A program made the translations under genes and the position numbers. Below are positions 9,169 through 19,159 of a stretch of DNA of 64,000 nt, piece after piece (the stretch's first letter is position 1; each line of letters starts with the position of its first letter). The notes under the pieces were generated by a model. That model was not told the DNA's origin and searched no databases. It saw only the letters and a program-made list of their open reading frames with translations. Source of the stretch: Streptococcus sp. oral taxon 058 str. F0407 (lineage in GTDB: Bacteria; Bacillota; Bacilli; Lactobacillales; Streptococcaceae); the NCBI RefSeq assembly GCF_000235485.1, contig NZ_JH378879.1, positions 17,042 to 81,041 of the forward strand. Direction: 5' to 3'.

Positions 9169-11424
9169 ATGAAACAGTGGAAAGAAAAAATCATCCGTTA
9201 TGCCGTTCGTAATCGCAAATCTCCAGAAGAAAACCGTCGAAGAGTAGGGAAAAGCCTGAGTTTATTGGCTGTCATACTCTTCGCTGTCTTTTTGGTCAAC
9301 TTTGCGGTCATTATCGGAACGGGTAAAAAATTTGGTAAGGACTTGGTTCAAGAAGCAAACAAGGTCCATCAAACAACCAAGACGATTCCTGCAAAACGGG
9401 GAACTATCTACGATCGTAATGGAACGCCTATTGCAGAAGATGCGACCTCCTACAATGTCTATGCAGTTATTGATAAAAAGTACAAATCAGCAACAGGCAA
9501 AATTCTCTATGTAGAGGATTCTCAATTTAATAAGGTAGCTGAAATTTTCCATAAATACCTAGATATGGAGGAGTCCTATGTCAAAGAACAGCTTTCTCAA
9601 CCAGATCTGAAACAGGTATCCTTTGGTACCAAGGGAAATGGGATTACCTATGCCAATATGATGGCTATTAAAAATGACCTCAAAACAGCTGGGGTTGAGG
9701 GGATTGACTTTACAACCAGTCCTAATCGTAGTTATCCCAATGGACAGTTTGCGTCTTCCTTTATCGGTTTAGCGCAACTCCATGAAAATGAGGATGGAAC
9801 CAAACGTTTGATTGGGACATCTGGTTTGGAGAGCTCTTTAAATAGCATTCTTGCAGGTACAGATGGGATTATCACATATGAGAAGGATCGTCTGGGAAAT
9901 ATTGTTCCGGGTACAGATCAGGCTTCCCAACAAACAGTAGACGGAAAGGATGTTTACACAACCCTTTCTAGTCCCTTGCAATCCTTTATGGAAACCCAGA
10001 TGGATGCCTTCCAGGAAAAGGTAAAAGGCAAGTATATGACGGCTACCTTGGTCAGCGCTAAGACAGGGGAAATCCTTGCTACAACCCAACGGCCAACCTT
10101 CAATGCCGATACCAAGGATGGTATTACGAAAGACTTTGTCTGGCGAGATATTCTTTATCAAAGTAACTACGAGCCAGGGTCAACCATGAAGGTGATGATG
10201 TTGGCTTCAGCCATTGATAACAATACCTTCCCTGGTGGTGAATACTTTAACAGTAGTGAATTGAAAATAGCAGATGCGACCATTCGAGACTGGGACGTCA
10301 ATGAAGGATTGACTAGTGGTGGCACCATGACCTTCTCTCAAGGATTTGCCCACTCAAGTAATATTGGGATGACCTTGCTTGAGCAAAAGATGGGAGATGC
10401 AACCTGGCTGGATTATCTTAACCGCTTTAAGTTTGGGGTGCCAACCCGTTTTGGTTTGACAGATGAGTACACAGGTCAATTACCTGCTGATAACATTGTC
10501 AATATTGCCATGAGCTCATTTGGACAAGGGATTTCTGTCACCCAGACCCAGATGCTTCGTGCCTTTACAGCCATTGCCAATGATGGGGTTATGTTGGAGC
10601 CGAAATTTATTAGCGCTCTCTATGATCCAAATGACCAGTCTGTCCGCAAGTCTCAAAAGGAAATCGTCGGAAATCCTGTGTCAAAAGCGGCAGCATCCTC
10701 TACTCGAGACCACATGGTCATGGTAGGTACGGATCCTGTTTATGGAACTATGTACAATCATAGTACAGGAAAAGCAACTGTCAATGTTCCAGGTCAGAAT
10801 GTTGCCCTGAAATCAGGGACAGCGCAGATTGCAGATGAGAAAAATGGGGGTTATCTAACAGGTGAAACCAACTATATCTTTTCTGTTGTGTCGATGCATC
10901 CTGCAGAAAATCCTGACTTTATCCTCTATGTAACGGTACAACAACCAGAGCATTATTCAGGCGTTCAGCTGGGAGAGTTTGCCAATCCAATCCTTGAGCG
11001 AGCTTCTGCCATGAAAGAATCCCTCAATCTTCAGTCAACTGCCAAGAACTTGGATCAGATCAGTAAGACGACAAGCTATGCTATGCCTGCCACCAAGGAC
11101 TTTACCCCAGGTGATTTAGCAGAAGAATTGCGCCGAAACCTTGTCCAACCAATTGTTATTGGAACAGGAACCAAGATCAAGGATCTTTCGGTTTCTGAAG
11201 GAGATAATTTGGAAGCCAATCAGCAGATCTTGATCCTGTCTGATAAGGTCGAAGAAATGCCAGATATGTATGGCTGGACAGATGAAAATGTGCAGACATT
11301 GGCCAAATGGCTGAATATAGAAGTCGAGTGGGAAGGTAGCGGTAAAACGGTCAAGAAACAAAGTGTCCGTGCCAATACTGCCCTCAAAGACATTAAAAAA
11401 ATGAAAGTAACTTTAGGAGATTAA
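9169..11424 (+). CDS. pbp2X: penicillin-binding protein 2X, septal transpeptidase
   Basis: The 751-residue protein is one longer than my memory of pneumococcal PBP2x. It has a cytoplasmic N-terminus, one membrane anchor (about 30-50), a dimerisation domain, the transpeptidase domain and two C-terminal PASTA domains. The active-site motifs are S338-TMK, S396-SN and K548-SGT. The Thr after the catalytic Ser, often replaced by Ala in resistant mosaic alleles, is unchanged. The protein cross-links septal peptidoglycan with FtsW and is the primary beta-lactam target. The gene follows ftsL by 3 nt and mraY starts 1 nt after its stop. Confidence 0.98.
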   Translation: MKQWKEKIIRYAVRNRKSPEENRRRVGKSLSLLAVILFAVFLVNFAVIIGTGKKFGKDLVQEANKVHQTTKTIPAKRGTIYDRNGTPIAEDATSYNVYAVIDKKYKSATGKILYVEDSQFNKVAEIFHKYLDMEESYVKEQLSQPDLKQVSFGTKGNGITYANMMAIKNDLKTAGVEGIDFTTSPNRSYPNGQFASSFIGLAQLHENEDGTKRLIGTSGLESSLNSILAGTDGIITYEKDRLGNIVPGTDQASQQTVDGKDVYTTLSSPLQSFMETQMDAFQEKVKGKYMTATLVSAKTGEILATTQRPTFNADTKDGITKDFVWRDILYQSNYEPGSTMKVMMLASAIDNNTFPGGEYFNSSELKIADATIRDWDVNEGLTSGGTMTFSQGFAHSSNIGMTLLEQKMGDATWLDYLNRFKFGVPTRFGLTDEYTGQLPADNIVNIAMSSFGQGISVTQTQMLRAFTAIANDGVMLEPKFISALYDPNDQSVRKSQKEIVGNPVSKAAASSTRDHMVMVGTDPVYGTMYNHSTGKATVNVPGQNVALKSGTAQIADEKNGGYLTGETNYIFSVVSMHPAENPDFILYVTVQQPEHYSGVQLGEFANPILERASAMKESLNLQSTAKNLDQISKTTSYAMPATKDFTPGDLAEELRRNLVQPIVIGTGTKIKDLSVSEGDNLEANQQILILSDKVEEMPDMYGWTDENVQTLAKWLNIEVEWEGSGKTVKKQSVRANTALKDIKKMKVTLGD

Positions 11425-11425
11425 G

Positions 11426-12406
11426 ATGATTAGTTCCATTAGTGCTGGAATATTAGCCTTTCTATTGACCTTGATTGGTATTCCAGCCTTTATCCGATTT
11501 TATCGAAAAGCACAGATTACGGGTCAGCAGATGCACGAGGATGTCAAGCAACACCAAGCTAAAGCTGGGACTCCAACCATGGGAGGTCTTGTCTTCCTTA
11601 TCGTTGCAGTAGTTGTGAGCTTTCTGGTCGCTCTCTTTACCCAACAATTGACCAACAATGTAGGCATGATCTTGTTTATCTTGGTTTTGTATGGTTTGGT
11701 AGGTTTTTTGGATGATTTCCTCAAGGTCTTTCGTAAGATTAACGAAGGCTTGAATCCTAAGCAAAAACTTGCTCTCCAGCTCCTTGGAGGAGTGATTTTC
11801 TACCTCTTTTATGAGCGTGGTGGCGATATGCTTTCAGTTTTTGGCTATCCTCTTCATTTGGGTATTTTCTATATTTTCTTTGCCCTCTTCTGGCTAGTTG
11901 GCTTTTCAAATGCGGTGAATCTGACTGACGGGATTGACGGCTTAGCGAGTATTTCAGTGGTGATTAGCTTGTCGGCCTATGGTGTAATTGCTTATATGCA
12001 AAATCAACTGGATATTCTTCTTGTGATTCTTGCCATGATTGGTGGTTTACTAGGCTTCTTCGTCTTTAACCACAAACCTGCCAAGGTCTTCATGGGAGAT
12101 GTGGGAAGTTTGGCTCTTGGTGGGATGCTAGCAGCTATTTCTATGGCGCTCCACCAAGAATGGACCCTTTTGGTGATTGGAATTATCTATGTCTTTGAGA
12201 CAAGCTCTGTTATGATGCAGGTCACCTACTTCAAACTTAGTGGTGGGAAGCGTATTTTCCGTATGACACCTGTCCATCACCATTTTGAACTTGGAGGATT
12301 CTCAGGCAAGGGCAATCCTTGGAGCGAGTGGAAGGTTGACTTCTTCTTTTGGGGAGTTGGACTTCTAGCAAGTCTCTTAACCCTAGCCTTTTTATACCTG
12401 CTGTAA
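11426..12406 (+). CDS. mraY: phospho-N-acetylmuramoyl-pentapeptide transferase
   Basis: MraY makes lipid I by transferring phospho-MurNAc-pentapeptide to undecaprenyl phosphate in the membrane. The protein is 326 residues with about ten membrane helices. Family signatures are KAGTPTMGG near residue 47, the Asp-rich GFLDDFLKV near 95, [10 protein letters not shown] near 170, [12 protein letters not shown] near 230, and the C-terminal MTPVHHHFE. It is the last gene of the cluster and ends 5-6 nt before a bidirectional terminator. Confidence 0.98.
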   Translation: MISSISAGILAFLLTLIGIPAFIRFYRKAQITGQQMHEDVKQHQAKAGTPTMGGLVFLIVAVVVSFLVALFTQQLTNNVGMILFILVLYGLVGFLDDFLKVFRKINEGLNPKQKLALQLLGGVIFYLFYERGGDMLSVFGYPLHLGIFYIFFALFWLVGFSNAVNLTDGIDGLASISVVISLSAYGVIAYMQNQLDILLVILAMIGGLLGFFVFNHKPAKVFMGDVGSLALGGMLAAISMALHQEWTLLVIGIIYVFETSSVMMQVTYFKLSGGKRIFRMTPVHHHFELGGFSGKGNPWSEWKVDFFFWGVGLLASLLTLAFLYLL

Positions 12407-12411
12407 AAAAT

Positions 12412-12445
12412 AAAACAGGATGAAGAACAACTTCATCCTGTTTTT
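12412..12445. terminator. bidirectional terminator between mraY and the GH95 gene
   Basis: The stem AACAGGATGAAG/CTTCATCCTGTT (loop AACAA) is followed by TTTTT on the plus strand and by TTATTTTTT on the minus strand. It therefore serves both convergent genes. Confidence 0.9.
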
Positions 12446-12458
12446 GTTATGTTAAAAG

Positions 12459-15400
12459 TTAGTTGGATTTATCCTTTCTTCCTTTTAACATAAAAGTGGC
12501 TGTAAGGGCTAGGCTGAGGCCTGCTAAGAAGAGGAGTGGATTGGACGTTTCTCCTGTTGCTGGAAGTTGTTCTTTAGGAGAATGATTTCCAGCTTTAGCA
12601 AGGCTAGGACTAGCTGAAAGTTGTTCAGCCTCATTTGCTAAGGTTTCTGCATCTGAAGCACTTGGTTTTTCCTCTGCACTTGAGGTTGTTCCAGCAGCTT
12701 GATAGACGACAGCATAAGTACTGAAATGACTAGTGATGAATTCTGCCATTCCTTCTCGAACGGTGAAATCAAGAGCTTTCAACTCCTTGGTCGGAGTAAT
12801 ATAGTAGACCTTTTCTACGCTAGCTGAAATAGGCAATCGAACCAAGACAGAGCCTTTTGGCTGCAAGCTATGATCTGTTGGATTTTTAAGTTGTAGGTCG
12901 TAAGCATCATAGGTCTTGCCAAAGAGTTCCTGAGCTAGGATACGTCGACTAGAGATGTGAGAAATTCCCTCTAAGTCAGTGACTCCACCGATGATTTCGA
13001 CCCCCGTCTTTTTATCTTTCAAGGTGCGCAACTGATACTCAGGTCGGGTGAGGGTTGGAGCTTCCTGATCTCCCGCAGTTCCAATAGGCTCGGTGTACTC
13101 AGGCTTTTCAACAGTAGGCGCTTCCTCTGGCCCTGCCGTTCCGATAGGTTCGGTGTATTCAGGTTTCTCAACAGTAGGCGCTTCCTCTTGCCCCGCCGTT
13201 CCGATAGGGTCGGTGTATTCCGGAATTTCTACTGTTGGAGCTTCTTCTTGTCCCGCCGTTCCGATAGGCTCAGTGTATTCAGGTTTTTCAACAATAGGAG
13301 CTTCCTCTTGACCCGCTGTTCCGATAGGGTCGGTGTATTCAGGTTTTTCAACAATAGGAGCTGGTTCGTCCCCCTTGCTTGTAGTTGGTTGCTTCTCGTC
13401 AACCTTTTTCTCATCCCTTTTAGTAAAGACGGCTACGACAGGACTGCTTGTGGTAGTTCCTTGAATTGCATAGGTTTCGATGGCATTTCCAGTTTGTCGA
13501 TCAGTAGCCTCAGGGATTGGGATTTGCACCTGATTGTCTTGGATTGATAGCACGGTCTGATCCCCACTTGTAACCAGGTGCCTTTCGTCCACTTTGCGCA
13601 ATACTAGAGGATCTTTGACACCTGGGAAGGTTACAGCGATGGCTTCCCAGTCTCCAGATGGTAGGGTTAAGGAAATTTCTTTGTCGTTTTCCTTAAGAGG
13701 AGCGATACTTGGACTATCTATACCAATAGCAGGGGCTTTGATGATATCAAAGGAATCTAGAGAAATTTTCTTGCGACCTTCTGGTGAATCTGGGTCAACA
13801 CGTAATGTTAGGGTGTGCGGACCGTCAGTGAGATTTGTAAATTCGCCAATAAAGGCTCTTTTTTCAGTTGCGCCTGACGTATAGAAATCCAAAGCAGGCA
13901 TTTCTTTTCCATCCAGTGTCACAAGCGCTTTACCTAACTCGGTAGTTTTCAAGCCATAGATACGAATACCTGTACCAGTAAAGGAAATAGTTGCCTGAGC
14001 TTCTGAAGCTGCACTAGAGTCGCTGTTGTTGATGTCAGCGTATTTTTCCGTACCTCCGTAGAGTTCAGGGTCAGACCAGTCCTTAAACTGGGAACCATAC
14101 TGGATGCGCGAATCACGGTCATCCATTTTTTCAATCGTACTTCCTTTTCCAGATAGGACCTTGAAGTAGTCTAAGGAAATTTTTGAGCGTTCACTTCCAC
14201 GTCCCTTGTGCTCACGTTTAACAGAAAGAGTCAATGTATGGGGTCCGTCTGACAATCCTGTGAAGCGACCGATGAGACTGCCTTTTTCAGTTGCCCCAGC
14301 AGTGTGGAAATCAAGTTCGCCGACCTCTTTGCCATCAATTTTAGCAGTGGCAAGACCTAGTTCAGATGATTTTAGTCCATAGATTTCGATGCCAACACCA
14401 GTGAACGGAATGGTAGCAGTCACGTCTTCGTCTGTGTAGTTTCCTTTTGAAAGATCCGCAAACTTCTCCGTTCCTCCAAATAATTCTGAGTCTGCCCAGT
14501 TTCCAAAGGCAGCTCCGTACTGGATACGACCGTCTCGGTCATCCATCAATTCACTAGGGGTTTCTACAGTGACCTGTTCAGATACTTGTGTGGAAACTTC
14601 GCCCAGCATCGCCTTGACGGTATAAACATAGGCGAGTTGAGGATTTAGTGATCGGTCGATAAAGTTAGTTTGATTGGTTATAAATTCTCTAGTTGTAGAG
14701 GTTTGTCCAGATTCATCTTTTACTTGTCTTTGGATGATATAGTGGCTAGCACCTTCTACTTGGTTGAAGGTGAGTTCGGCAGTGACCCCATTTTGTCGAA
14801 CTGCTGTCAGACTGGTTACACGACCAGGGAAATGTTCAAAGGTAATGACATCACCTTTTTGTGTTGCCAGTTGGATGCGATTATCTTTGAGGACAGTTGC
14901 CCTGACAGCTTTGCCATTGACCTTGATTTGGCTGGCTTCGATATTTGGATAATCTACAACCAAGTCTCCACCGACATTTGAAAGGAAGGACAAACTTTGA
15001 AGATTTTTATCTTTCCACTTCATGCTGACTTCGAAGTTACCACGGGCAATCAAACCAGAAACCTGACCGTCTTTCCAAGCATCTGGAAGGGCTGGCAATG
15101 GTGCAATATAGCCAGTATGAGATTGCAGGAGCATTTCTGCCATCCCACTAGTTGCCCCAAAGTTTCCATCAATTTGGAATGGTGCGTGCGTATCCCAAAG
15201 GTTTTCTAGGGTTGAATACTTGAGCTGTTCAGCGAGTAGACGATGGGCACGGTTACCATCCAACAGACGAGCCCAAAGGTTGATTTTATTAGCCTTAGAC
15301 CAACCGGTACCACCATCTCCACGGTGGTTGAGGGTAGCACGCGCAGCCTCTAGGTATTCAGCCCGATCCTTGCTAAAGAGAGTACCTGGGAAGAGACCTA

Positions 15401-17582
15401 CCAGATGGGAAACGTGGCGGTGGTTATTTTCAATCCCTTCATTGGTGAATTGTGGGCTGTCTTCTTCGTACCATTCCTTGATACGTCCTTCTTTGTTGAT
15501 GTGAAGTGGTTTGAGTTTGTCAAATTTAGCCTTGACTTCTGTGACTAAGTCTTGGTCGACATTCAGATGGTTGGCGACTTCCATATAGTCATGGAAGAGT
15601 TGCCAGACTAGCGACTGGTCAAAGGTGTTTCCGATGGTGATGGTACCGTGTTCTGGTGAGTAGGATGGAGAAGACACCCAACGGTCACTGGCCTTGTCAT
15701 AGTGCAAGAAGGAGTTCCAGAACTTGGCAGTTTCCTTGAGCATTGGATAAATCTTTTCTTTGAGATAAGTCTCGTCCTTGGTGAATTTATAGTAGTCATA
15801 GACGTTCTGCATCATCCAAGCATTAGCAGCTGGAGACCACCCCCAATAGTAATTCCAACCAGGAGTAGTCCAGCCAAATGGAGTTGCCTGAGTGTGGACC
15901 AGCCAACCATTTTCTTGTCCGTCTTTGGATTCGATACCTGCGTATTCCTTGGCAGCGATACGGCCATAGTAACGCATGTCGTCAATGTAATTGATCATTG
16001 GCTTGGCTGTCTCAGCTAGGTTGCTCATGTAGGCTGGCCAATAGTTCATTTGCAAATTGACATTGAGGTGGTAGTCAGCGTTCCAAGGTGGATTGTCTAC
16101 AGCATTCCAGACTCCCTGTAGGTTGGCAGGAAGGGCATCTGTCCGATCACGAGACGAACTAATCAGTAGATAACGACCATATTGGAAGAAGAGTTCTTCT
16201 AGTTTTTGCCCTTTGCTAGGGTTATATCCTTGAAGGGCCTCTTTTGTCGTTTGAGCAGTCTTGCTTCCACCTAGATTTAGTTTAACGCGGTTAAAGAGAC
16301 TTTGATAATCCTTGATATGGTCCTTTTTAAGTGTCTCGTAGTCTTTGGCCTTAGCGGCTTCTACAATACCCTTAACCGTTTTTTCGAGATCGATGTCTTT
16401 TCGATAGTTGGTTTTAGGATTTTGAGCAAAGTTTGTCTTGGCGCTGAGATAGAGGGTTGCATAGCTTGCACCTGTGACGGTTAGAGTCTCATTCTGAACA
16501 GTGACTTTTCCGTCCGTTTTAATTCCTAGATAGGATGCAAATTTGAGGCCGTTATCTTTGACAGTTCCCTTTAGAAGAATTCCATTTTCATCTGTAGTAA
16601 CATGTCCGTTCTTATAGTTGGAATATTCCCAAGAGTAGTTGCCATTAGCAAGCAAGTCCTCTGTCAAGCTGTTCCAAAGGGTAAAGTCAAGCGTCTTATT
16701 TCCTTTTTTGGTCAAGTGGGTCACGGTGACATCATCAGGATAGCTGGAGAAGGTTTCGCGTTTGAAGGTCGTTCCATCTTGGGTATAAGAAGTAGTCGTA
16801 GTAGCTTCTGTGATATCCAAACTGCGGTGATAGTCTGTTACGGTATCCAGCCCTTTTTTCTGGTTATTGAAGACCATGAAGATATCCCCAAAGGCTAGGT
16901 AACGTCCATACTGGGCGTTGTTTGGTCCAACTAGATTTTGTTCAGCTAGTTGTTTGGCTTTTTGGCGGTCTCCATCTTCGAGAGCTTTACGAATCTCTGC
17001 CAAGACCTTATAGCGATCCTTGTAGTTCCCTCCGTTATAGTCGGTGCTATCGGGTTGTGGTCCTCCAGACCAGAGGGTCTTTTCGTTGTACTGGATTCTC
17101 TCTTCACCAATGAGACCGAAAACCTTGGCTCCCATTTCTCCATTTCCGACAGGAAGGGCTTGTTTTTCCCATCCATCATAAGAGGGAGCTGTTGGATGAT
17201 CGTAGTTGAGTTGATAGTTTTCTTGCTTTGTCATGGGCTGAACTGCTTTTTCAGGTTCCTTATTTTCTTTAGCTTCTACAATGGCTTCTTCACTAGCTTG
17301 ACTATTTATTGTCTGAGTCTCTTCGGCTAGCTTGCTTTCGGAAACTACTGGACTTTCTGCTAGAGACGGATTTGTAGTTTCAGTAATTTCAGCTGCTTTG
17401 GGTTCACTATCAGGCTTAGTGATAGCTTCGACAGAGGTTGGTTCAGTTTGCTTGACCTCAACACTGTCTGCGGCCACAGTGTGGTTGACTAGAAAAACAG
17501 CTCCCAGTAAAACAGAAGCAGTCCCAACAGTCAGCTTGCGGATGCTATAGCGACAGGATTTCTCCCAAAAGTGTTTTTTCAT
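12459..17582 (-). CDS. LPXTG-anchored GH95 alpha-fucosidase
   Basis: The protein is 1707 residues. A YSIRK signal peptide (SIRKLTVGTASVLLGA) occupies residues 1-38, followed by a low-complexity linker to about 115. The GH95 region spans about 115-915, with PVGNGEMGAKVFG near its start and the Asn pair N507/N509 in HLNVNLQMNYW, the position of catalytic-base Asn residues in GH95. GH95 enzymes mainly cut alpha-1,2-fucose by inversion. Then come an Fn3-like segment (about 915-1000), two similar jelly-roll modules each starting MDDRD (about 1011 and 1152), five 20-residue repeats (about 1400-1505), a further beta domain, and an LPATG anchor near 1671 with membrane helix and RKDKSN tail. It is monocistronic. 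It complements the GH29 protein at 1-5213. Confidence 0.95.
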   Translation of the reverse strand: MKKHFWEKSCRYSIRKLTVGTASVLLGAVFLVNHTVAADSVEVKQTEPTSVEAITKPDSEPKAAEITETTNPSLAESPVVSESKLAEETQTINSQASEEAIVEAKENKEPEKAVQPMTKQENYQLNYDHPTAPSYDGWEKQALPVGNGEMGAKVFGLIGEERIQYNEKTLWSGGPQPDSTDYNGGNYKDRYKVLAEIRKALEDGDRQKAKQLAEQNLVGPNNAQYGRYLAFGDIFMVFNNQKKGLDTVTDYHRSLDITEATTTTSYTQDGTTFKRETFSSYPDDVTVTHLTKKGNKTLDFTLWNSLTEDLLANGNYSWEYSNYKNGHVTTDENGILLKGTVKDNGLKFASYLGIKTDGKVTVQNETLTVTGASYATLYLSAKTNFAQNPKTNYRKDIDLEKTVKGIVEAAKAKDYETLKKDHIKDYQSLFNRVKLNLGGSKTAQTTKEALQGYNPSKGQKLEELFFQYGRYLLISSSRDRTDALPANLQGVWNAVDNPPWNADYHLNVNLQMNYWPAYMSNLAETAKPMINYIDDMRYYGRIAAKEYAGIESKDGQENGWLVHTQATPFGWTTPGWNYYWGWSPAANAWMMQNVYDYYKFTKDETYLKEKIYPMLKETAKFWNSFLHYDKASDRWVSSPSYSPEHGTITIGNTFDQSLVWQLFHDYMEVANHLNVDQDLVTEVKAKFDKLKPLHINKEGRIKEWYEEDSPQFTNEGIENNHRHVSHLVGLFPGTLFSKDRAEYLEAARATLNHRGDGGTGWSKANKINLWARLLDGNRAHRLLAEQLKYSTLENLWDTHAPFQIDGNFGATSGMAEMLLQSHTGYIAPLPALPDAWKDGQVSGLIARGNFEVSMKWKDKNLQSLSFLSNVGGDLVVDYPNIEASQIKVNGKAVRATVLKDNRIQLATQKGDVITFEHFPGRVTSLTAVRQNGVTAELTFNQVEGASHYIIQRQVKDESGQTSTTREFITNQTNFIDRSLNPQLAYVYTVKAMLGEVSTQVSEQVTVETPSELMDDRDGRIQYGAAFGNWADSELFGGTEKFADLSKGNYTDEDVTATIPFTGVGIEIYGLKSSELGLATAKIDGKEVGELDFHTAGATEKGSLIGRFTGLSDGPHTLTLSVKREHKGRGSERSKISLDYFKVLSGKGSTIEKMDDRDSRIQYGSQFKDWSDPELYGGTEKYADINNSDSSAASEAQATISFTGTGIRIYGLKTTELGKALVTLDGKEMPALDFYTSGATEKRAFIGEFTNLTDGPHTLTLRVDPDSPEGRKKISLDSFDIIKAPAIGIDSPSIAPLKENDKEISLTLPSGDWEAIAVTFPGVKDPLVLRKVDERHLVTSGDQTVLSIQDNQVQIPIPEATDRQTGNAIETYAIQGTTTSSPVVAVFTKRDEKKVDEKQPTTSKGDEPAPIVEKPEYTDPIGTAGQEEAPIVEKPEYTEPIGTAGQEEAPTVEIPEYTDPIGTAGQEEAPTVEKPEYTEPIGTAGPEEAPTVEKPEYTEPIGTAGDQEAPTLTRPEYQLRTLKDKKTGVEIIGGVTDLEGISHISSRRILAQELFGKTYDAYDLQLKNPTDHSLQPKGSVLVRLPISASVEKVYYITPTKELKALDFTVREGMAEFITSHFSTYAVVYQAAGTTSSAEEKPSASDAETLANEAEQLSASPSLAKAGNHSPKEQLPATGETSNPLLFLAGLSLALTATFMLKGRKDKSN
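13081..13380 (-). repeat. five 60-bp tandem repeats inside the GH95 gene
   Basis: The period is exactly 60 bp, five units, each coding for a 20-residue unit of the form APTVEKPEYTEPIGTAGQEE. Units differ at few positions (T/I, E/D, Q/P) and the last is partly degenerate. It forms an acidic, proline-containing stalk before the final beta domain. Slippage or recombination could change its length. Confidence 0.9.
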
Positions 17583-17600
17583 AAAACCCTCCTTTGTTTA

Positions 17601-17618
17601 TTCGAAACCGCTTACATT
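17601..17618 (-). promoter_or_regulatory. cre-like CcpA site upstream of the GH95 gene
   Basis: On the minus strand TGTAAGCGGTTTCG matches TGNAARCGNWWWCA except for the final base. It lies only about 20-35 nt upstream of the start codon, where bound CcpA would act as a roadblock to transcription or near the start site. The remaining 17620-17913 intergenic stretch holds no other gene I can support. Confidence 0.6.
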
Positions 17619-17871
17619 TTATAAAGCAGTTTCGTTTAATTTGTTTCTATTTATCTCCTCACCTCCCATTCTAATGGTCGCTTGGCATTTGTCAAGAGCT
17701 TTTTAGCAAGATACATATTTGCTGTTGTTTTTTCTTGAAATAGTAGAAGAAAGAGAGGGAAGGGTGGAATTATTCGTAATTTCATAGCTCAATCTGATTG
17801 TAAGACTAGCTTAGAATTGGCTTAACCCCTTCTTGAAAGCGTAAAACAAACTAGTCAGGAAAGTCACTTTA

Positions 17872-17880
17872 TGGTATAAT
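17872..17880 (+). promoter_or_regulatory. extended -10 promoter of yneF
   Basis: TGGTATAAT is a canonical extended -10. No strong -35 is present 17 nt upstream, which is acceptable for this class. Confidence 0.55.
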
Positions 17881-17913
17881 ATAGAAGACTCAAAAAGAAA
17901 CAGGAGAAAAAGA

Positions 17914-18159
17914 ATGGATTTACTTTTAGCAATTGTCTTGATTGTGCTAGCTTTTCTAGGAGGAGCTCTTGGAGGGATGTACTTGGTTCGTAAGCAAATT
18001 GAAAAAGAATTTGCTGACAACCCACGTTTGAACGCTGAGGCAGTTCGTGCTCTCTTGAGTGCAAATGGTCAAAAACCAAGCGAAGCCAAGGTACAACAAG
18101 TTTACCACCAAATCATCCGTCAACAAAAAGCAGCCCTTGCTAACAATAAAAAGAAATAA
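17914..18159 (+). CDS. yneF: UPF0154 family small membrane protein YneF
   Basis: The 81-residue protein has one N-terminal membrane helix ([20 protein letters not shown]) and a basic cytoplasmic tail containing the family signature [20 protein letters not shown]. It is conserved across Firmicutes with no firm function. The start ATG 17914 has AGGAG 8-10 nt upstream. It is separated from murI by about 200 nt with an 8-bp hairpin at 18167-18192. Confidence 0.92.
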   Translation: MDLLLAIVLIVLAFLGGALGGMYLVRKQIEKEFADNPRLNAEAVRALLSANGQKPSEAKVQQVYHQIIRQQKAALANNKKK

Positions 18160-18166
18160 ATAGGAA

Positions 18167-18192
18167 AAGTCTGGGATGAAAGTTCCAGACTT
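18167..18192. other. inverted repeat after yneF, no T-run
   Basis: AAGTCTGG pairs perfectly with CCAGACTT across a 10-nt loop. The following bases (CTCACTATG) are not T-rich, so it is a weak terminator at best. It may instead be an RNA-stabilising hairpin or the remnant of a small repeat. Confidence 0.4.
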
Positions 18193-18321
18193 CTCACTAT
18201 GTTCAATAGTTCTCAAGGATAAGACTTTTTCCTTGCATTCTATTGATATTTGATTATGATTAAGAGAGAGGCAGTTGACATTCTATCAAGCTGTCGGTTA
18301 GTTCCTTCAGGGCAAGGAATC

Positions 18322-18372
18322 ATGATGAACTATCAATCAGAAAAAAGACTAGAAAGAAGACTGTATGGATAA
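18322..18372 (+). CDS. possible 16-codon leader ORF overlapping the murI start
   Basis: Two adjacent ATGs (18322, 18325) follow AAGGA at a suitable distance and open a frame of 16 or 15 codons ending in TAA at 18370-18372, just inside the murI start (ATG 18365). The murI start itself has only a weak AGAAAGAAG site. The arrangement suggests translational coupling, but conservation has not been tested. Confidence 0.3.
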   Translation: MMNYQSEKRLERRLYG

Positions 18373-19159
18373 TCGACCAATTGGTTTTTTGGATTCGGGT
18401 GTCGGGGGCTTGACCGTTGTACGTGAGCTCATGCGCCAGCTTCCCCATGAAGAAATCGTCTATATTGGAGATTCGGCTCGGGCGCCCTATGGTCCCCGTC
18501 CTGCTGAGCAAATTCGTGAATATACTTGGCAGTTGGTCAACTTTCTCTTGACCAAGGATGTCAAAATGATTGTCATTGCTTGTAATACTGCGACTGCGGT
18601 CGTCTGGGAAGAAATCAAGGCGAAACTAGACATTCCCGTTCTAGGTGTGATATTGCCAGGAGCTTCGGCAGCTATCAAGTCCAGTCAAGGCGGGAAAATC
18701 GGAGTGATTGGAACCCCTATGACGGTACAATCAGACATATATCGTCAGAAAATCCATGATTTGGATCCAGACTTACAGGTGGAAAGTTTGGCCTGTCCCA
18801 AGTTTGCCCCCTTGGTCGAGTCTGGTGCCTTATCAACCAGTGTAACCAAGAAAGTAGTTTATGAAACCCTGCGTCCCTTGGTCGGAAAGGTGGATAGCCT
18901 GATTTTGGGCTGTACCCATTATCCGCTTCTCAGGCCCATTATTCAAAATGTTATGGGACCAAAGGTTCAGCTCATCGATAGTGGGGCAGAGTGTGTACGG
19001 GATATCTCAGTCTTACTCAATTATTTTGAGATCAATCGTAGCCGGGACGCAGCCCCGCTTCAGCACCGTTTTTACACAACAGCTAGTAGCCAAAGCTTTG
19101 CTCAAATAGGAGCAGAATGGCTGGAAAAAGAGATTCATGTGGAGCATGTAACATTATGA
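18365..19159 (+). CDS. murI: glutamate racemase
   Basis: Glutamate racemase interconverts L- and D-glutamate for peptidoglycan. The protein has 264 residues, the usual length. The two catalytic cysteines are visible in VIACNTATA (about residue 75) and LGCTHYPLL (about 185), and the N-terminal [11 protein letters not shown] motif holds the catalytic Asp and Ser. The stop overlaps the start of the NTP pyrophosphatase fusion gene (TTATGA), so the two are coupled. It begins a tightly packed run of nine or more genes ending with yidD. Confidence 0.98.
   Translation: MDNRPIGFLDSGVGGLTVVRELMRQLPHEEIVYIGDSARAPYGPRPAEQIREYTWQLVNFLLTKDVKMIVIACNTATAVVWEEIKAKLDIPVLGVILPGASAAIKSSQGGKIGVIGTPMTVQSDIYRQKIHDLDPDLQVESLACPKFAPLVESGALSTSVTKKVVYETLRPLVGKVDSLILGCTHYPLLRPIIQNVMGPKVQLIDSGAECVRDISVLLNYFEINRSRDAAPLQHRFYTTASSQSFAQIGAEWLEKEIHVEHVTL

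Noticed and set aside
13188-13547. Plus-strand ORF of 119 codons across the GH95 repeats
   Set aside because: It is a shadow of the 60-bp repeats on the opposite strand, with no ribosome site and no family resemblance.
19117-19155. Longer start for the NTP pyrophosphatase fusion
   Set aside because: It lies wholly inside murI; the TTATGA overlap at 19156 is the usual coupled start.
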